A DNA stretch of 64,000 nt from NCBI RefSeq assembly GCF_019345525.1, contig NZ_JAHKRA010000003.1, positions 1 through 64,000 on the forward strand, given 5' to 3'. Below, piece after piece: positions 49,859 to 58,279 of the stretch. Position numbers and translations under genes: made by a program. Under the pieces are notes generated by a model. The model was not told the DNA's origin and searched no databases. It saw nothing but the letters and a program-made list of their open reading frames with translations. Within the stretch, counting starts at the first letter, position 1; each line of letters opens with the position of its first letter. Source of the DNA: Flavobacterium sp. NKUCC04_CG. Lineage in GTDB: Bacteria > Bacteroidota > Bacteroidia > Flavobacteriales > Flavobacteriaceae.

Positions 49859-50590
49859 ATGTCAAAGAATATCACCCCTTATAAAGAATCTGATTTAGGC
49901 AAAAAAGAACAGGTTGCACAAATGTTTGATACGATTTCCGGAAAATATGACCGATTAAACCGTATTATATCATTAGGTAACGATGTGAAGTGGCGTAAAA
50001 AAGTCCTTAAATTAGTGGCTGATACCAATCCGAATCGCGTCTTAGATATCGCAACGGGAACCGGTGATTTAGCTATTTTAATGGCTGAGACCAAGGCGAC
50101 ACAAATTATAGGCTTGGACATTTCTGCGGGAATGCTCGAAGTTGGAAAGGAAAAAATTAAAGAAAAAAATCTTAACGACCGAATTGAAATGGTTTTAGGT
50201 GATTCGGAAAATCTACCTTTTGAAGACAATTATTTCGATGCGATTACCGTAGCCTTTGGTGTTCGAAATTTTGAAACCCTAGAAAAGGGACTAGCAGAAA
50301 TCTTACGGGTGTTAAAACCGGGTGGTATTTTTGTAATTCTTGAAACATCTGTACCCACAAAATTTCCTTTTAAGCAAGGATATGCTATATTTACCAACGG
50401 ATTAATGCCATTAATAGGGAAAATCCTGTCAAAAGATAAAAAAGCCTACACTTATTTATCAGAATCTGCTTCAAATTTCCCTTACGGAGAAGTTTTAAAC
50501 AATATTTTGAGAAAAGTTGGGTTTACACAAGTTAAGGATATGCCGCAGACACTTGGTGGAGTAGCTACCATTTACTCGGCATCTAAATAA
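49859..50590 (+). CDS. ubiE: Demethylmenaquinone methyltransferase (UbiE/MenG)
   Basis: SAM-dependent C-methyltransferase of 243 residues that makes menaquinone, the expected quinone of this group. Motif I is LDIATGTGDLAI near residue 59. FDTISGKYDRLNRIISLGNDVKWR at the N-terminus and DAITVAFGVRNFETLEKGLAEILRVLKPGG in the middle are UbiE signatures. The porT gene follows 51 bp downstream and the pair is probably co-transcribed; this neighbourhood is common in Flavobacteriia. Confidence 0.96.
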   Translation: MSKNITPYKESDLGKKEQVAQMFDTISGKYDRLNRIISLGNDVKWRKKVLKLVADTNPNRVLDIATGTGDLAILMAETKATQIIGLDISAGMLEVGKEKIKEKNLNDRIEMVLGDSENLPFEDNYFDAITVAFGVRNFETLEKGLAEILRVLKPGGIFVILETSVPTKFPFKQGYAIFTNGLMPLIGKILSKDKKAYTYLSESASNFPYGEVLNNILRKVGFTQVKDMPQTLGGVATIYSASK

Positions 50591-50641
50591 TATCAAATCG
50601 CTAATAACTGCTTGTTGTAGCTATAAACAATAAATACCTAT

Positions 50642-51355
50642 ATGAAAAAAATATTCTTTATTTTTATTGTACTGCTCAGCTTTCAAAGCTATTCACAGTC
50701 CCTTTTTGGCAGAAAGCCCTTGCTCAATATGCAAGATTGGGATAAACAAAGAGTTTATTGGGGATATTATTTAGGCTTTAACTCCTACGATTTTAAATTT
50801 GATTACGACCCTACTTACTACGAAAAAAACAAAAATATGGACGTAGAAGTTAGTACCAACATTGGTTTTAATGTGGGATTGGTCGGTAATTTACGCTTGA
50901 TGGAATACTTGGATTTGCGATTTGAACCGGGTTTATCGTATACACAGCGTAATTTGCACTTTCCAAACATCGCTACTCAAGGTATGGCTAACAGAGAAGT
51001 AAGCTCTACCTACCTTCACTTTCCTTTGCTATTGAAGTTTTCTGCATTGCGAACTGGAAATGTACGTCCGTTTGTAGTTGGGGGCTATTCTCAATCGCTT
51101 AACTTAAGCAGTAATTACAAATCTAAAGACGATAATTACGAAGGCAGATTTAGAATGAAACAATGGACTGCTAATTATGAATTGGGGGTTGGTGTTGATT
51201 TTTACTTTGAATACTTTAAATTTTCACCCTCTATTAGAGGCGTATTTGGTATAGACGATGAATTAATTCGAGATAATAATCCTGACAGTCCGTGGACTGG
51301 CGGTATTGAATCCATGAAGACCAGAGGTCTATTTGTAAACTTTACTTTTCACTAG
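50642..51355 (+). CDS. porT: PorT-family outer-membrane protein of the type IX secretion system
   Basis: Exported protein of 237 residues with a signal peptide (ending SYSQ) and an eight-strand-type outer-membrane barrel, judged from alternating strands and the C-terminal aromatic NFTFH. GFNVGLVGNLRLMEYLDLRFEPGLSYTQR is the PorT_2/SprT core. PorT (SprT in gliding species) is needed for type IX secretion, which exports adhesins and enzymes. Placement behind ubiE matches other Flavobacteriia. It converges with the TrmH-type gene with only 20 bp between. An unrelated OmpA-like barrel is the less likely alternative. Confidence 0.85.
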   Translation: MKKIFFIFIVLLSFQSYSQSLFGRKPLLNMQDWDKQRVYWGYYLGFNSYDFKFDYDPTYYEKNKNMDVEVSTNIGFNVGLVGNLRLMEYLDLRFEPGLSYTQRNLHFPNIATQGMANREVSSTYLHFPLLLKFSALRTGNVRPFVVGGYSQSLNLSSNYKSKDDNYEGRFRMKQWTANYELGVGVDFYFEYFKFSPSIRGVFGIDDELIRDNNPDSPWTGGIESMKTRGLFVNFTFH

Positions 51356-51375
51356 CCCACTTTCCTCTTTGTTCT

Positions 51376-52107
51376 TTATTTATGTCTAGAAAATTCGCTT
51401 AAAACAATAGCGGTTGCCATAGCGACATTAAGACTTTCGGTTTGCTGTAAATCGCCAAATCGCGGTATGGCGATACGGCTATTGACTAAGGCTGCTATAT
51501 CCTCCGAGATGCCATTGGCTTCATTCCCCATAACGATGATTCCATTAGCTGGCAGTTCTTCTCTGTAAATAGAAACACCGTCCATAAAAGTTCCAAATAT
51601 AGGCCAAGAGGCCTTTTCTTCTAAAAAGGGCACCAAGTCTTTATATACAACAGCAACTCGCGTTACCGACCCCATGGTTGCCTGAATAACCTTCGGATTG
51701 TAGACATCTACAGTTTGCGGGGAACATACCAGGCTTTTAATACCAAACCAGTCACAAAGTCTAATTATTGTACCCATATTTCCAGGATCGCGAACATCGT
51801 CCAAAACCACGATTAAACCTTCATCTTCCGTATTTACAACTTCGGGTATTTCAAAAATAGCCAAACAATTGTTTGCCGTATTTAGGGCTGTAATTTTACT
51901 CAATTCACTGTTTGAGATAAAGACCACCTTGCTCTGATCGACATTTACGTCAATGACTTCGGTACAAAACAATTGCTGTAATTTTAAATTGGAATTGACC
52001 AACTCTTGGATTACTTTTACTCCCTCAGCAAGAAACAATTGATGTTGTTTGCGGTATTTTTTTTGTTGCAAACTTTTTATTAGTTTGATTTGGTTTTTAG
52101 TAACCAT
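51376..52107 (-). CDS. TrmH-family RNA 2'-O-methyltransferase
   Basis: SpoU/TrmH-type knotted methyltransferase of 243 residues with an N-terminal substrate-binding domain (about 1-80, KSLQQKKYRKQHQLFLAEG). The three SPOUT motifs are DDVRDPGNMGTIIRLCDWFG, IIVMGNEANGIS and IPRFGDLQQTESLNVAMATA. The target could be a 2'-OH in 23S rRNA (RlmB-like) or tRNA; sequence alone does not decide. It diverges from tamL, and its promoter is not clear. Confidence 0.93.
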   Translation of the reverse strand: MVTKNQIKLIKSLQQKKYRKQHQLFLAEGVKVIQELVNSNLKLQQLFCTEVIDVNVDQSKVVFISNSELSKITALNTANNCLAIFEIPEVVNTEDEGLIVVLDDVRDPGNMGTIIRLCDWFGIKSLVCSPQTVDVYNPKVIQATMGSVTRVAVVYKDLVPFLEEKASWPIFGTFMDGVSIYREELPANGIIVMGNEANGISEDIAALVNSRIAIPRFGDLQQTESLNVAMATAIVLSEFSRHK

Positions 52108-52123
52108 AAAAAATGTATTTTTG
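52089..52123 (+). promoter_or_regulatory. Promoter of tamL
   Basis: -33 TTTG (52089-52092), 23-bp spacer and exact -7 box TATTTTTG (52116-52123). The -33 part lies within the first codons of the divergent TrmH-type gene. Transcription should begin about 15 bp before the TTG start of tamL. Confidence 0.65.
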
Positions 52124-52142
52124 ACCTACTATTTATATTGAT

Positions 52143-54698
52143 TTGAAAGATAAAACATCAAAAATAGCACTATTTATATTAATAAGTGTAAGTTTTTTTT
52201 CTTGTACTCTCACCAGGAGAGTTCCTGAGAAACGATCGTTGCTAATGCAAAACGAGATTTTGGAAAACGGCAAGAAAAACTCTAAGGAAGAAATACACAA
52301 TCAATTATATCAACATCCGAACAGTTCCATATTGGGATATCGGTTGCGACTTCACTTATACAACTTAGCCAAACCCAATGCCGATTCGAGCTACCATGCT
52401 TGGCTAGAGCAACATCCGCGGACACATAGAAATTTAACGGGCTTACTTTCCGAAAAACAAGTCGGTCGATTAGGTAAGTCATTTGCTGTTTCAGGCTTTA
52501 GTCAATTTCTAAAAAACACCGGGGAACCTCCTGTGTTATTTGAAGAAAACAGAATGAATCGCTCCGTAATTCGATTGAAAAATTATTATTTTAACCAAGG
52601 TTTTTTTAACACTACAATTCAAACTACAGTCGATAGTTTGGCTGAACAGAAAACGAAAGTAACTTATAAAATCGAAACCGGACAAGCTTATAAAATAGAC
52701 TCGGTATCTACCCATATTTCAACTCCTGCCCTAGATAGTTTATATAGAAAAAACGCATCTAAGTCATTGGTAATGCCCGAAAAAACATATAATGCAAAAG
52801 ACTTCGAAGCCGAACGCAAGCGCATAACAAGTAATTTCAGAAATAACGGAGCTTATTATTTCCAAGAAAGCAACATACACTATGTTGTAGACACCATATA
52901 CAACCAACACAAAGCTACTGTAGAACTTATTATAGACGATCGAACCGTAAAATCTGGCGATACACTTAAACAAATTCCCTTTAAAATTTACAAGATCAGC
53001 GACGTCAATATTTTCACCAACAACACATCAAAAAAGAATGAAAACATCGCAGATAGTATAAGTTTTAATAATTTTAACATCTATAGCGCCAATAAACTGG
53101 AATACAGACCTAAGGCATTAACGGATGCGATTTTTATAACCAAAGGAAGTACATTTAGTGATTTCCGCAGGGTCCTAACTTCTCGTTCTATCAGTAATTT
53201 ACGAATTTTTAATTATCCTTCTATTGAATATTTAGAAGACAAACGCGACAGTACAGGTCAATCTTTAGTGGCTAATGTCTTCTTGACACCAAGGAAAAAA
53301 ATGACTCTAAACCCTTCCCTAGACGTTACCCATTCCAATATTCAAGATTTTGGGATTGCTGGAAATATGGGTTTGGTAATTCGAAATGTATTTAGAGGTG
53401 CTGAAATCTTAGATATTGGCTTAAGAGGAAGTATCGGTTCATCAAGAGAAATGGCCAATCCAAACAACATATTTCTCAATGTATCCGAATATGGTGTTGA
53501 CGTCAAATTATCATTTCCACGCTTGTTTTTTCCAATTAAAACCGAGGGAATAATCCCCAAAAGCATGCTTCCAAGAACCATGATGAGTTTTGGATTATCG
53601 CGTCAACAAAACATTGGATTAGACAAAGAAAATTTCACGGGTATTATCAATTACAATTGGACTCCAAAGCGAAACACCAGTTACAGTTTAGATTTACTCA
53701 ATTTACAATATGTTCGCAACACCAATCCTGCTAACTATTTTAGTGTTTACAAATCCTCATTTAATACCTTAAACAATATTGCAATTCGCAACGAGGTCAA
53801 CAACGACTATTTTGACGCCGACGGAAACTTAACTATTGCAGATGGAGGTGCCAACCAATTCATCACCGACGTATTGACTGGAAAAACACCTATCAATGCT
53901 GGTTCTGATGATTATCAAACCGTTCGTAGTATAGAAGAGCGCCGAGTACGTCTATCTGAAAACAACTTGATTATAGCCGCTAATATTTCGTTTACGAAAT
54001 CGTCTAAAACAGATATAAAAGACAACAACTTTTACACCTTTAAGACGAAAGTGGAGTCAGCAGGGGGATTAACCAGTTTATTGACCAAAAGTGGCAATTC
54101 AAACATTAGCGAAAACGGCAACCGAACTTTGCTCAATGTCGAATTCTCACAATATGTAAAAACCGAAATTGACTTTGTCAAATATTGGGACCTAGGGCGC
54201 CAACAAGTCATTGCTTTTCACACCTTTGGAGGTTTAGCCGTGCCCTATGGCAACTCCAACAGCATACCTTTTTCAAGAAGTTATTTTGCCGGGGGGTCAA
54301 ATGACAACCGCGCCTGGCAATCGTATCGACTCGGACCGGGTAGCAGCGGCGCCATTAACGATTTTAACGAGGCAAATATGAAATTATTCGCCAGTACGGA
54401 ATACCGTTTTAACATTACCGGAAAATGGAATGGAGCCTTATTTTTGGATGCTGGAAATATATGGAATATCTTTGATCACATCGAAGACAAAGCATACACC
54501 TTTAATGGAGTCAAATCTCTTGGTGACATCGCCATAGGAAGTGGTTTTGGAATTCGATATGATTTTAGTTTCTTTGTATTCCGATTGGATTTGGGCTTTA
54601 AAACCTATAATCCGTCTAAGCCAACGGGTGAAAAATGGTTTAGAGAACTCAACTTTGGTAAGGCAGTAATAAATGTTGGAATTAATTATCCCTTCTAA
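52143..54698 (+). CDS. tamL: BamA/TamA-superfamily lipoprotein TamL
   Basis: Outer-membrane Omp85-type protein of 851 residues. It begins with a lipoprotein signal (lipobox FFSC, Cys21), which identifies the Bacteroidota TamL form of TamA rather than BamA. POTRA-like repeats cover roughly 90-370 (YYFNQGFFNTTIQTTVDSL). The 16-strand barrel domain includes FAGGSNDNRAWQSYRLGPGS, the lid-lock VRGF-type region, and ends GINYPF. The start must be TTG at 52143, since no ATG precedes the signal peptide and the promoter lies just upstream. TamL works with TamB in outer-membrane or surface lipoprotein assembly; tamB is not beside it here. Confidence 0.92.
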   Translation: MKDKTSKIALFILISVSFFSCTLTRRVPEKRSLLMQNEILENGKKNSKEEIHNQLYQHPNSSILGYRLRLHLYNLAKPNADSSYHAWLEQHPRTHRNLTGLLSEKQVGRLGKSFAVSGFSQFLKNTGEPPVLFEENRMNRSVIRLKNYYFNQGFFNTTIQTTVDSLAEQKTKVTYKIETGQAYKIDSVSTHISTPALDSLYRKNASKSLVMPEKTYNAKDFEAERKRITSNFRNNGAYYFQESNIHYVVDTIYNQHKATVELIIDDRTVKSGDTLKQIPFKIYKISDVNIFTNNTSKKNENIADSISFNNFNIYSANKLEYRPKALTDAIFITKGSTFSDFRRVLTSRSISNLRIFNYPSIEYLEDKRDSTGQSLVANVFLTPRKKMTLNPSLDVTHSNIQDFGIAGNMGLVIRNVFRGAEILDIGLRGSIGSSREMANPNNIFLNVSEYGVDVKLSFPRLFFPIKTEGIIPKSMLPRTMMSFGLSRQQNIGLDKENFTGIINYNWTPKRNTSYSLDLLNLQYVRNTNPANYFSVYKSSFNTLNNIAIRNEVNNDYFDADGNLTIADGGANQFITDVLTGKTPINAGSDDYQTVRSIEERRVRLSENNLIIAANISFTKSSKTDIKDNNFYTFKTKVESAGGLTSLLTKSGNSNISENGNRTLLNVEFSQYVKTEIDFVKYWDLGRQQVIAFHTFGGLAVPYGNSNSIPFSRSYFAGGSNDNRAWQSYRLGPGSSGAINDFNEANMKLFASTEYRFNITGKWNGALFLDAGNIWNIFDHIEDKAYTFNGVKSLGDIAIGSGFGIRYDFSFFVFRLDLGFKTYNPSKPTGEKWFRELNFGKAVINVGINYPF

Positions 54699-54713
54699 TC
54701 AAATAATAATTAT

Positions 54714-54721
54714 TAATTTTG
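54714..54721 (+). promoter_or_regulatory. -7 box for fbaA
   Basis: TAATTTTG, an exact TAnnTTTG match, 24 bp before the ATG at 54746. The TTG at its end is the apparent start of a longer frame and should be disregarded. Confidence 0.6.
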
Positions 54722-54745
54722 TCAACTCTTAAACACACAACTAAT

Positions 54746-55813
54746 ATGGCACATAATATAAAACCTGGAGTAGCTGTTGGCGACCAAGTACAGGAAATCT
54801 TTAGATATGCAAAAGAAAAAGGGTTTGCTTTGCCAGCAATCAATGTCACCAGTTCAAGTACGATTAACGGGGTTATGGAGACAGCTGCCAAGTTAAACGC
54901 ACCAGTAATTATACAATTTTCAAATGGAGGTTGCTCTTTTATTGCAGGAAAAGGCCTATCAAATGAAAATCAAAAATCAGCCATTGCAGGTGGAATTGCC
55001 GGAGCAAAACACATACACGCCTTGGCCGAACTTTACGGAGCAACAGTAATTCTGCATACGGACCATTGCGCCAAAAATCTTTTACCTTGGATTGATGGAT
55101 TGCTAGATGCTAGCGAAGAACACATGAAACAATATGGCAAACCACTTTTCAGCTCACATATGATTGATTTGTCGGAAGAGCCTATTGAGGAAAATATAGA
55201 AATTTCTAAAAGATACCTAGAGCGCATGAGCAAAATGGGAATGACCTTAGAAATTGAATTGGGAATCACTGGTGGAGAAGAAGACGGAGTTGACAACAGT
55301 CATGTAGATTCTTCTAAGCTTTATACGCAACCGGAAGAAGTAGCTTATGCTTACGAGGAACTTTTAAAAGTAAGTCCTCGTTTTACCATTGCCGCTGCTT
55401 TTGGAAATGTTCACGGTGTTTACAAACCAGGAAATGTCAAATTGACCCCTAAAATTTTAAAAAACTCACAAGAATTCGTTGCTAAAAAATTCCAAACAGC
55501 AGCTAATCCAGTTGATTTCGTATTCCACGGAGGATCGGGTTCTACTTTGGAAGAAATTAGAGAAGCTATTTCTTATGGCGTGATTAAGATGAATTTAGAT
55601 ACCGATTTACAATTCGCTTTTACAGAAGGAGTTCGCGATTATATCGTAGAAAACGTTGAATATTTAAAAACCCAAATAGGAAATCCAGAGGGATCAGAGT
55701 TACCAAACAAAAAGTACTACGATCCTAGAAAATGGGTAAGAGAAGGAGAATTGACTTTTAACGCCCGTTTAAAACAGGCTTTTGAAGATTTAAATAACGT
55801 AAACACGTTATAA
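54746..55813 (+). CDS. fbaA: Class II fructose-bisphosphate aldolase
   Basis: Zinc-dependent glycolytic and gluconeogenic aldolase of 355 residues. Zinc and catalytic residues lie in VILHTDHCAKNLLPW (Asp and His), MTLEIELGITGGEEDGVDN (Glu), FGNVHGVYKPGNVKL (His) and FHGGSGSTLEEI (His). NMDTDLQ is present as MNLDTDLQFAFT. The length and the long form match the FbaA subclass IIA. I place the start at the ATG at 54746 (MAHNIKPGV). The accD gene follows 42 bp later in the same direction. Confidence 0.97.
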   Translation: MAHNIKPGVAVGDQVQEIFRYAKEKGFALPAINVTSSSTINGVMETAAKLNAPVIIQFSNGGCSFIAGKGLSNENQKSAIAGGIAGAKHIHALAELYGATVILHTDHCAKNLLPWIDGLLDASEEHMKQYGKPLFSSHMIDLSEEPIEENIEISKRYLERMSKMGMTLEIELGITGGEEDGVDNSHVDSSKLYTQPEEVAYAYEELLKVSPRFTIAAAFGNVHGVYKPGNVKLTPKILKNSQEFVAKKFQTAANPVDFVFHGGSGSTLEEIREAISYGVIKMNLDTDLQFAFTEGVRDYIVENVEYLKTQIGNPEGSELPNKKYYDPRKWVREGELTFNARLKQAFEDLNNVNTL

Positions 55814-55855
55814 TTCTTCACTCTTTACTATATTATAAAATAAAACAAACAATTT

Positions 55856-56713
55856 ATGGCTTGGTTTAAAAGAACAGAAAAAGGAATACAGACCCCAACA
55901 GAAAACAAAAAAGACGTCCCAAAAGGTTTATGGTACAAATCTCCAACGGGAAAAATTATTGATTCTGATGAGCTAGCGCACAATCTATGGGTAAGCCCAG
56001 AAGACGGATACCACGTTAGAATTGGAAGTAAAGAATATTTCGAGATTCTTTTTGACAACAACGACTATAAAGAAATCGCAAAAAATTTAACTTCAAAAGA
56101 TCCTTTGAAGTTTGAGGACACTAAAAAATATGTAGATCGTTTAAAAGAAGCGATGGACAAAACCCAATTAAAAGATGCTGTACGCGTTGCTGTTGGAAAA
56201 TCTAATGGATCAGACTTGGTGATAGCTGCGATGGATTTTGCCTTTATCGGGGGGTCTATGGGAGCTGTAGTTGGGGAAAAAATAGCTCGAGGAATCGACT
56301 ATTCTATTAAACACAAAATCCCATTTATGATGATTTCCAAATCAGGTGGAGCCCGAATGATGGAAGCCGGATACTCGTTGATGCAAATGGCCAAAACTTC
56401 GGCAAAATTAGCGCAATTGGCAGAAGCGAAAATTCCATACATCTCCATGTGTACCGATCCTACAACAGGAGGTATTTCTGCTTCATTCGCGATGCTTGGA
56501 GATATCAATATCGCAGAACCCGGAGCTTTGATTGGTTTTGCTGGACCTCGTATTGTTAAAGATACAACAGGAAAAGATCTACCGGAAGGATTCCAAACTT
56601 CGGAATTCTTATTGGAACACGGATTTTTAGATTTTATTACTTTGAGAAAAGAACTGAAGAAAAATGTTAATCTGTATTTGGACTTGATTCTAAACAGACC
56701 CATTAGCAAATAA
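55856..56713 (+). CDS. accD: Acetyl-CoA carboxylase carboxyltransferase, beta subunit, without zinc ribbon
   Basis: Carboxyltransferase beta subunit of 285 residues for the first step of fatty-acid synthesis. The crotonase-like core is intact: [59 protein letters not shown] and GFAGPRIV. The N-terminal part where E. coli AccD has four zinc-binding cysteines (about residues 25-60) keeps the shape ([26 protein letters not shown]) but has no cysteine at all. Loss of the zinc ribbon seems to be a trait of this lineage. accA is not adjacent. Expression is probably shared with fbaA. A strong terminator follows. Confidence 0.95.
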   Translation: MAWFKRTEKGIQTPTENKKDVPKGLWYKSPTGKIIDSDELAHNLWVSPEDGYHVRIGSKEYFEILFDNNDYKEIAKNLTSKDPLKFEDTKKYVDRLKEAMDKTQLKDAVRVAVGKSNGSDLVIAAMDFAFIGGSMGAVVGEKIARGIDYSIKHKIPFMMISKSGGARMMEAGYSLMQMAKTSAKLAQLAEAKIPYISMCTDPTTGGISASFAMLGDINIAEPGALIGFAGPRIVKDTTGKDLPEGFQTSEFLLEHGFLDFITLRKELKKNVNLYLDLILNRPISK

Positions 56714-56721
56714 TCAACTGT

Positions 56722-56764
56722 TAAAAAAATAGGCTACCTCAAAAGGGTAGCCTATTTTTTTTAA
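56722..56764. terminator. Bidirectional terminator
   Basis: AAAAAATAGGCTACC pairs with GGTAGCCTATTTTTT around a 7-nt loop. It lies between accD and the convergent MacB-type permease gene. Confidence 0.88.
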
Positions 56765-56796
56765 CTATCTTATAGTTACAACTTAGAAAAGACTAG

Positions 56797-58047
56797 TTAA
56801 TTACCTGTTCGAATGGCCTCTACAGGATCTAATTTTGAAGCCGATATAGCGGGTAATATTCCAGACAACAAACCTATAAAGACAGCTAAAGATGTTCCGA
56901 TAACAATATTGGCAAAACTCAATACAAATTCAAAATCGAGCACTTTGGTAACCACCATCGCTATAATCCAAACCAATAACATCCCTATTAAACCTCCAAA
57001 AAGCGATAAAATAACGGCTTCAAATAAGAATTGAAACAAGATAAACCTGTTTTTGGCACCTAGCGATTTTTGAATACCGATTAAACTCGTGCGCTCCTTA
57101 ACCGACACAAACATAATATTTGCAATACCAAAGCCGCCCACCAATAAGGAGAAACCACTAATAATCCACCCCACTACATTCATCTGCCCAATAATATTAT
57201 CCACCATTTCTAACATACCGGCTATTATATTGACAAAAAAATTGTTTTCCTCTGATGGTTTAATTCCCCTAAAGGCTCTTAGCTTTTGAATTAATTCCCC
57301 TTTAAACTCTTCGATATCAATTCCTTTTTTAGGTTTTAGAACAATAACAGGGGTGGCACGTAAGGTATTGTCACCAAAAACTTGACGATAATAAGTAGAA
57401 CTGATATAGGCCTTTACGTCTTTAGACATACCAAAACTTGTCATCCCCTCTTTTTCCAACACCCCTACTACCGTAAATCGTCTTCCATAAAGTCGAACAT
57501 ATTTTCCAATGGGTTCTTCTCCTCCAAACAAATTAACGGCCACTTCGTGTCCTAAAACGATTACAGCAGCACCGGAACTTGATTCCGATTCATTAAAAAA
57601 TCGTCCTTGCCCAATTTTTAAATTATCCAGGGATTCTATTTGAGCTGTGGAAGGTTGTATAGCGATATCGTTTACGGTATTAGCTCCATATTTAATATTT
57701 TCAGAACTTGTAAATAAGTTAAATGATATCTTATCGATAGCGGCAACATTTTTACGCAAATAATCATACTCGCTATACGTAACCTTGGGAAACTGATTAA
57801 TCTTCCACTGAGGAACATCAGAAGGACCAAACGGATAGTTAAACAAATAAATCATATTTCGATCTATACCACTTAAATCCGTTTTAATTTTACGATCCAT
57901 AGAATCTACTGCAGAGAGCACCGCTATGATGGAGAAAATCCCTACCGTTACACCTAATAGCGACAAAAGTGTACGAAGCCTATTGTTTTTTAAAGCATTA
58001 ATTGCAAAAAACAAACTTTCGTTAAGTAATCGAAAATATAAAAGCAT
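56797..58047 (-). CDS. MacB/FtsX-type ABC transporter permease
   Basis: Inner-membrane permease of 416 residues with the MacB arrangement. An N-terminal helix at about 22-45 (RTLLSLLGVTVGIFSIIAVLSA) precedes a periplasmic MacB_PCD domain of about 210 residues. Three C-terminal helices form the FtsX domain, with SLIGIQKSLGAKNRFILFQFLFEAVI as the signature and DPVEAIRTGN at the end. Such permeases export lipopeptides, toxins or lipoproteins by mechanotransmission with an ATPase; no ATPase gene is adjacent. It converges with accD at a terminator. It is clearly a different subfamily from the LolC/E-type permease at 936. Confidence 0.9.
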   Translation of the reverse strand: MLLYFRLLNESLFFAINALKNNRLRTLLSLLGVTVGIFSIIAVLSAVDSMDRKIKTDLSGIDRNMIYLFNYPFGPSDVPQWKINQFPKVTYSEYDYLRKNVAAIDKISFNLFTSSENIKYGANTVNDIAIQPSTAQIESLDNLKIGQGRFFNESESSSGAAVIVLGHEVAVNLFGGEEPIGKYVRLYGRRFTVVGVLEKEGMTSFGMSKDVKAYISSTYYRQVFGDNTLRATPVIVLKPKKGIDIEEFKGELIQKLRAFRGIKPSEENNFFVNIIAGMLEMVDNIIGQMNVVGWIISGFSLLVGGFGIANIMFVSVKERTSLIGIQKSLGAKNRFILFQFLFEAVILSLFGGLIGMLLVWIIAMVVTKVLDFEFVLSFANIVIGTSLAVFIGLLSGILPAISASKLDPVEAIRTGN

Positions 58048-58249
58048 ATAGAACTTGATTTTTTTACTTCTCTACGAAGCTACGGTAATATATTAGTTCC
58101 CCAGAATCGTAATTTGTTACAAATTACGACAATTAAAATAAAAAGACCTCTTATTTAGCGCGAGGGAGGATCTAATAAAGTTGGAAAACAAAAACATTTA
58201 TTTTTCGAAAATCATAGTCATATTACTTTATAAATACGTGAACAATAAC

Positions 58250-58257
58250 TACTTTTG
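58250..58257 (+). promoter_or_regulatory. -7 box for purH
   Basis: TACTTTTG, an exact TAnnTTTG match, 22 bp before the ATG at 58280. It lies inside an upstream in-frame extension reaching 58181, which is therefore not translated. Confidence 0.6.
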
Positions 58258-58279
58258 CAAATTAAACCAAACACACAAC

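Noticed and set aside
54719-54745. Upstream extension of fbaA to a TTG
   Set aside because: The TTG is part of the -7 box TAATTTTG; the ATG at 54746 gives the conserved start.
55856-56713. accD as a decayed gene because the zinc cysteines are missing
   Set aside because: The catalytic core is complete and the frame is intact, so this is a lineage variant rather than a pseudogene.
58181-58279. Upstream extension of purH
   Set aside because: It contains the purH -7 box and has no similarity to PurH; the ATG at 58280 is standard.
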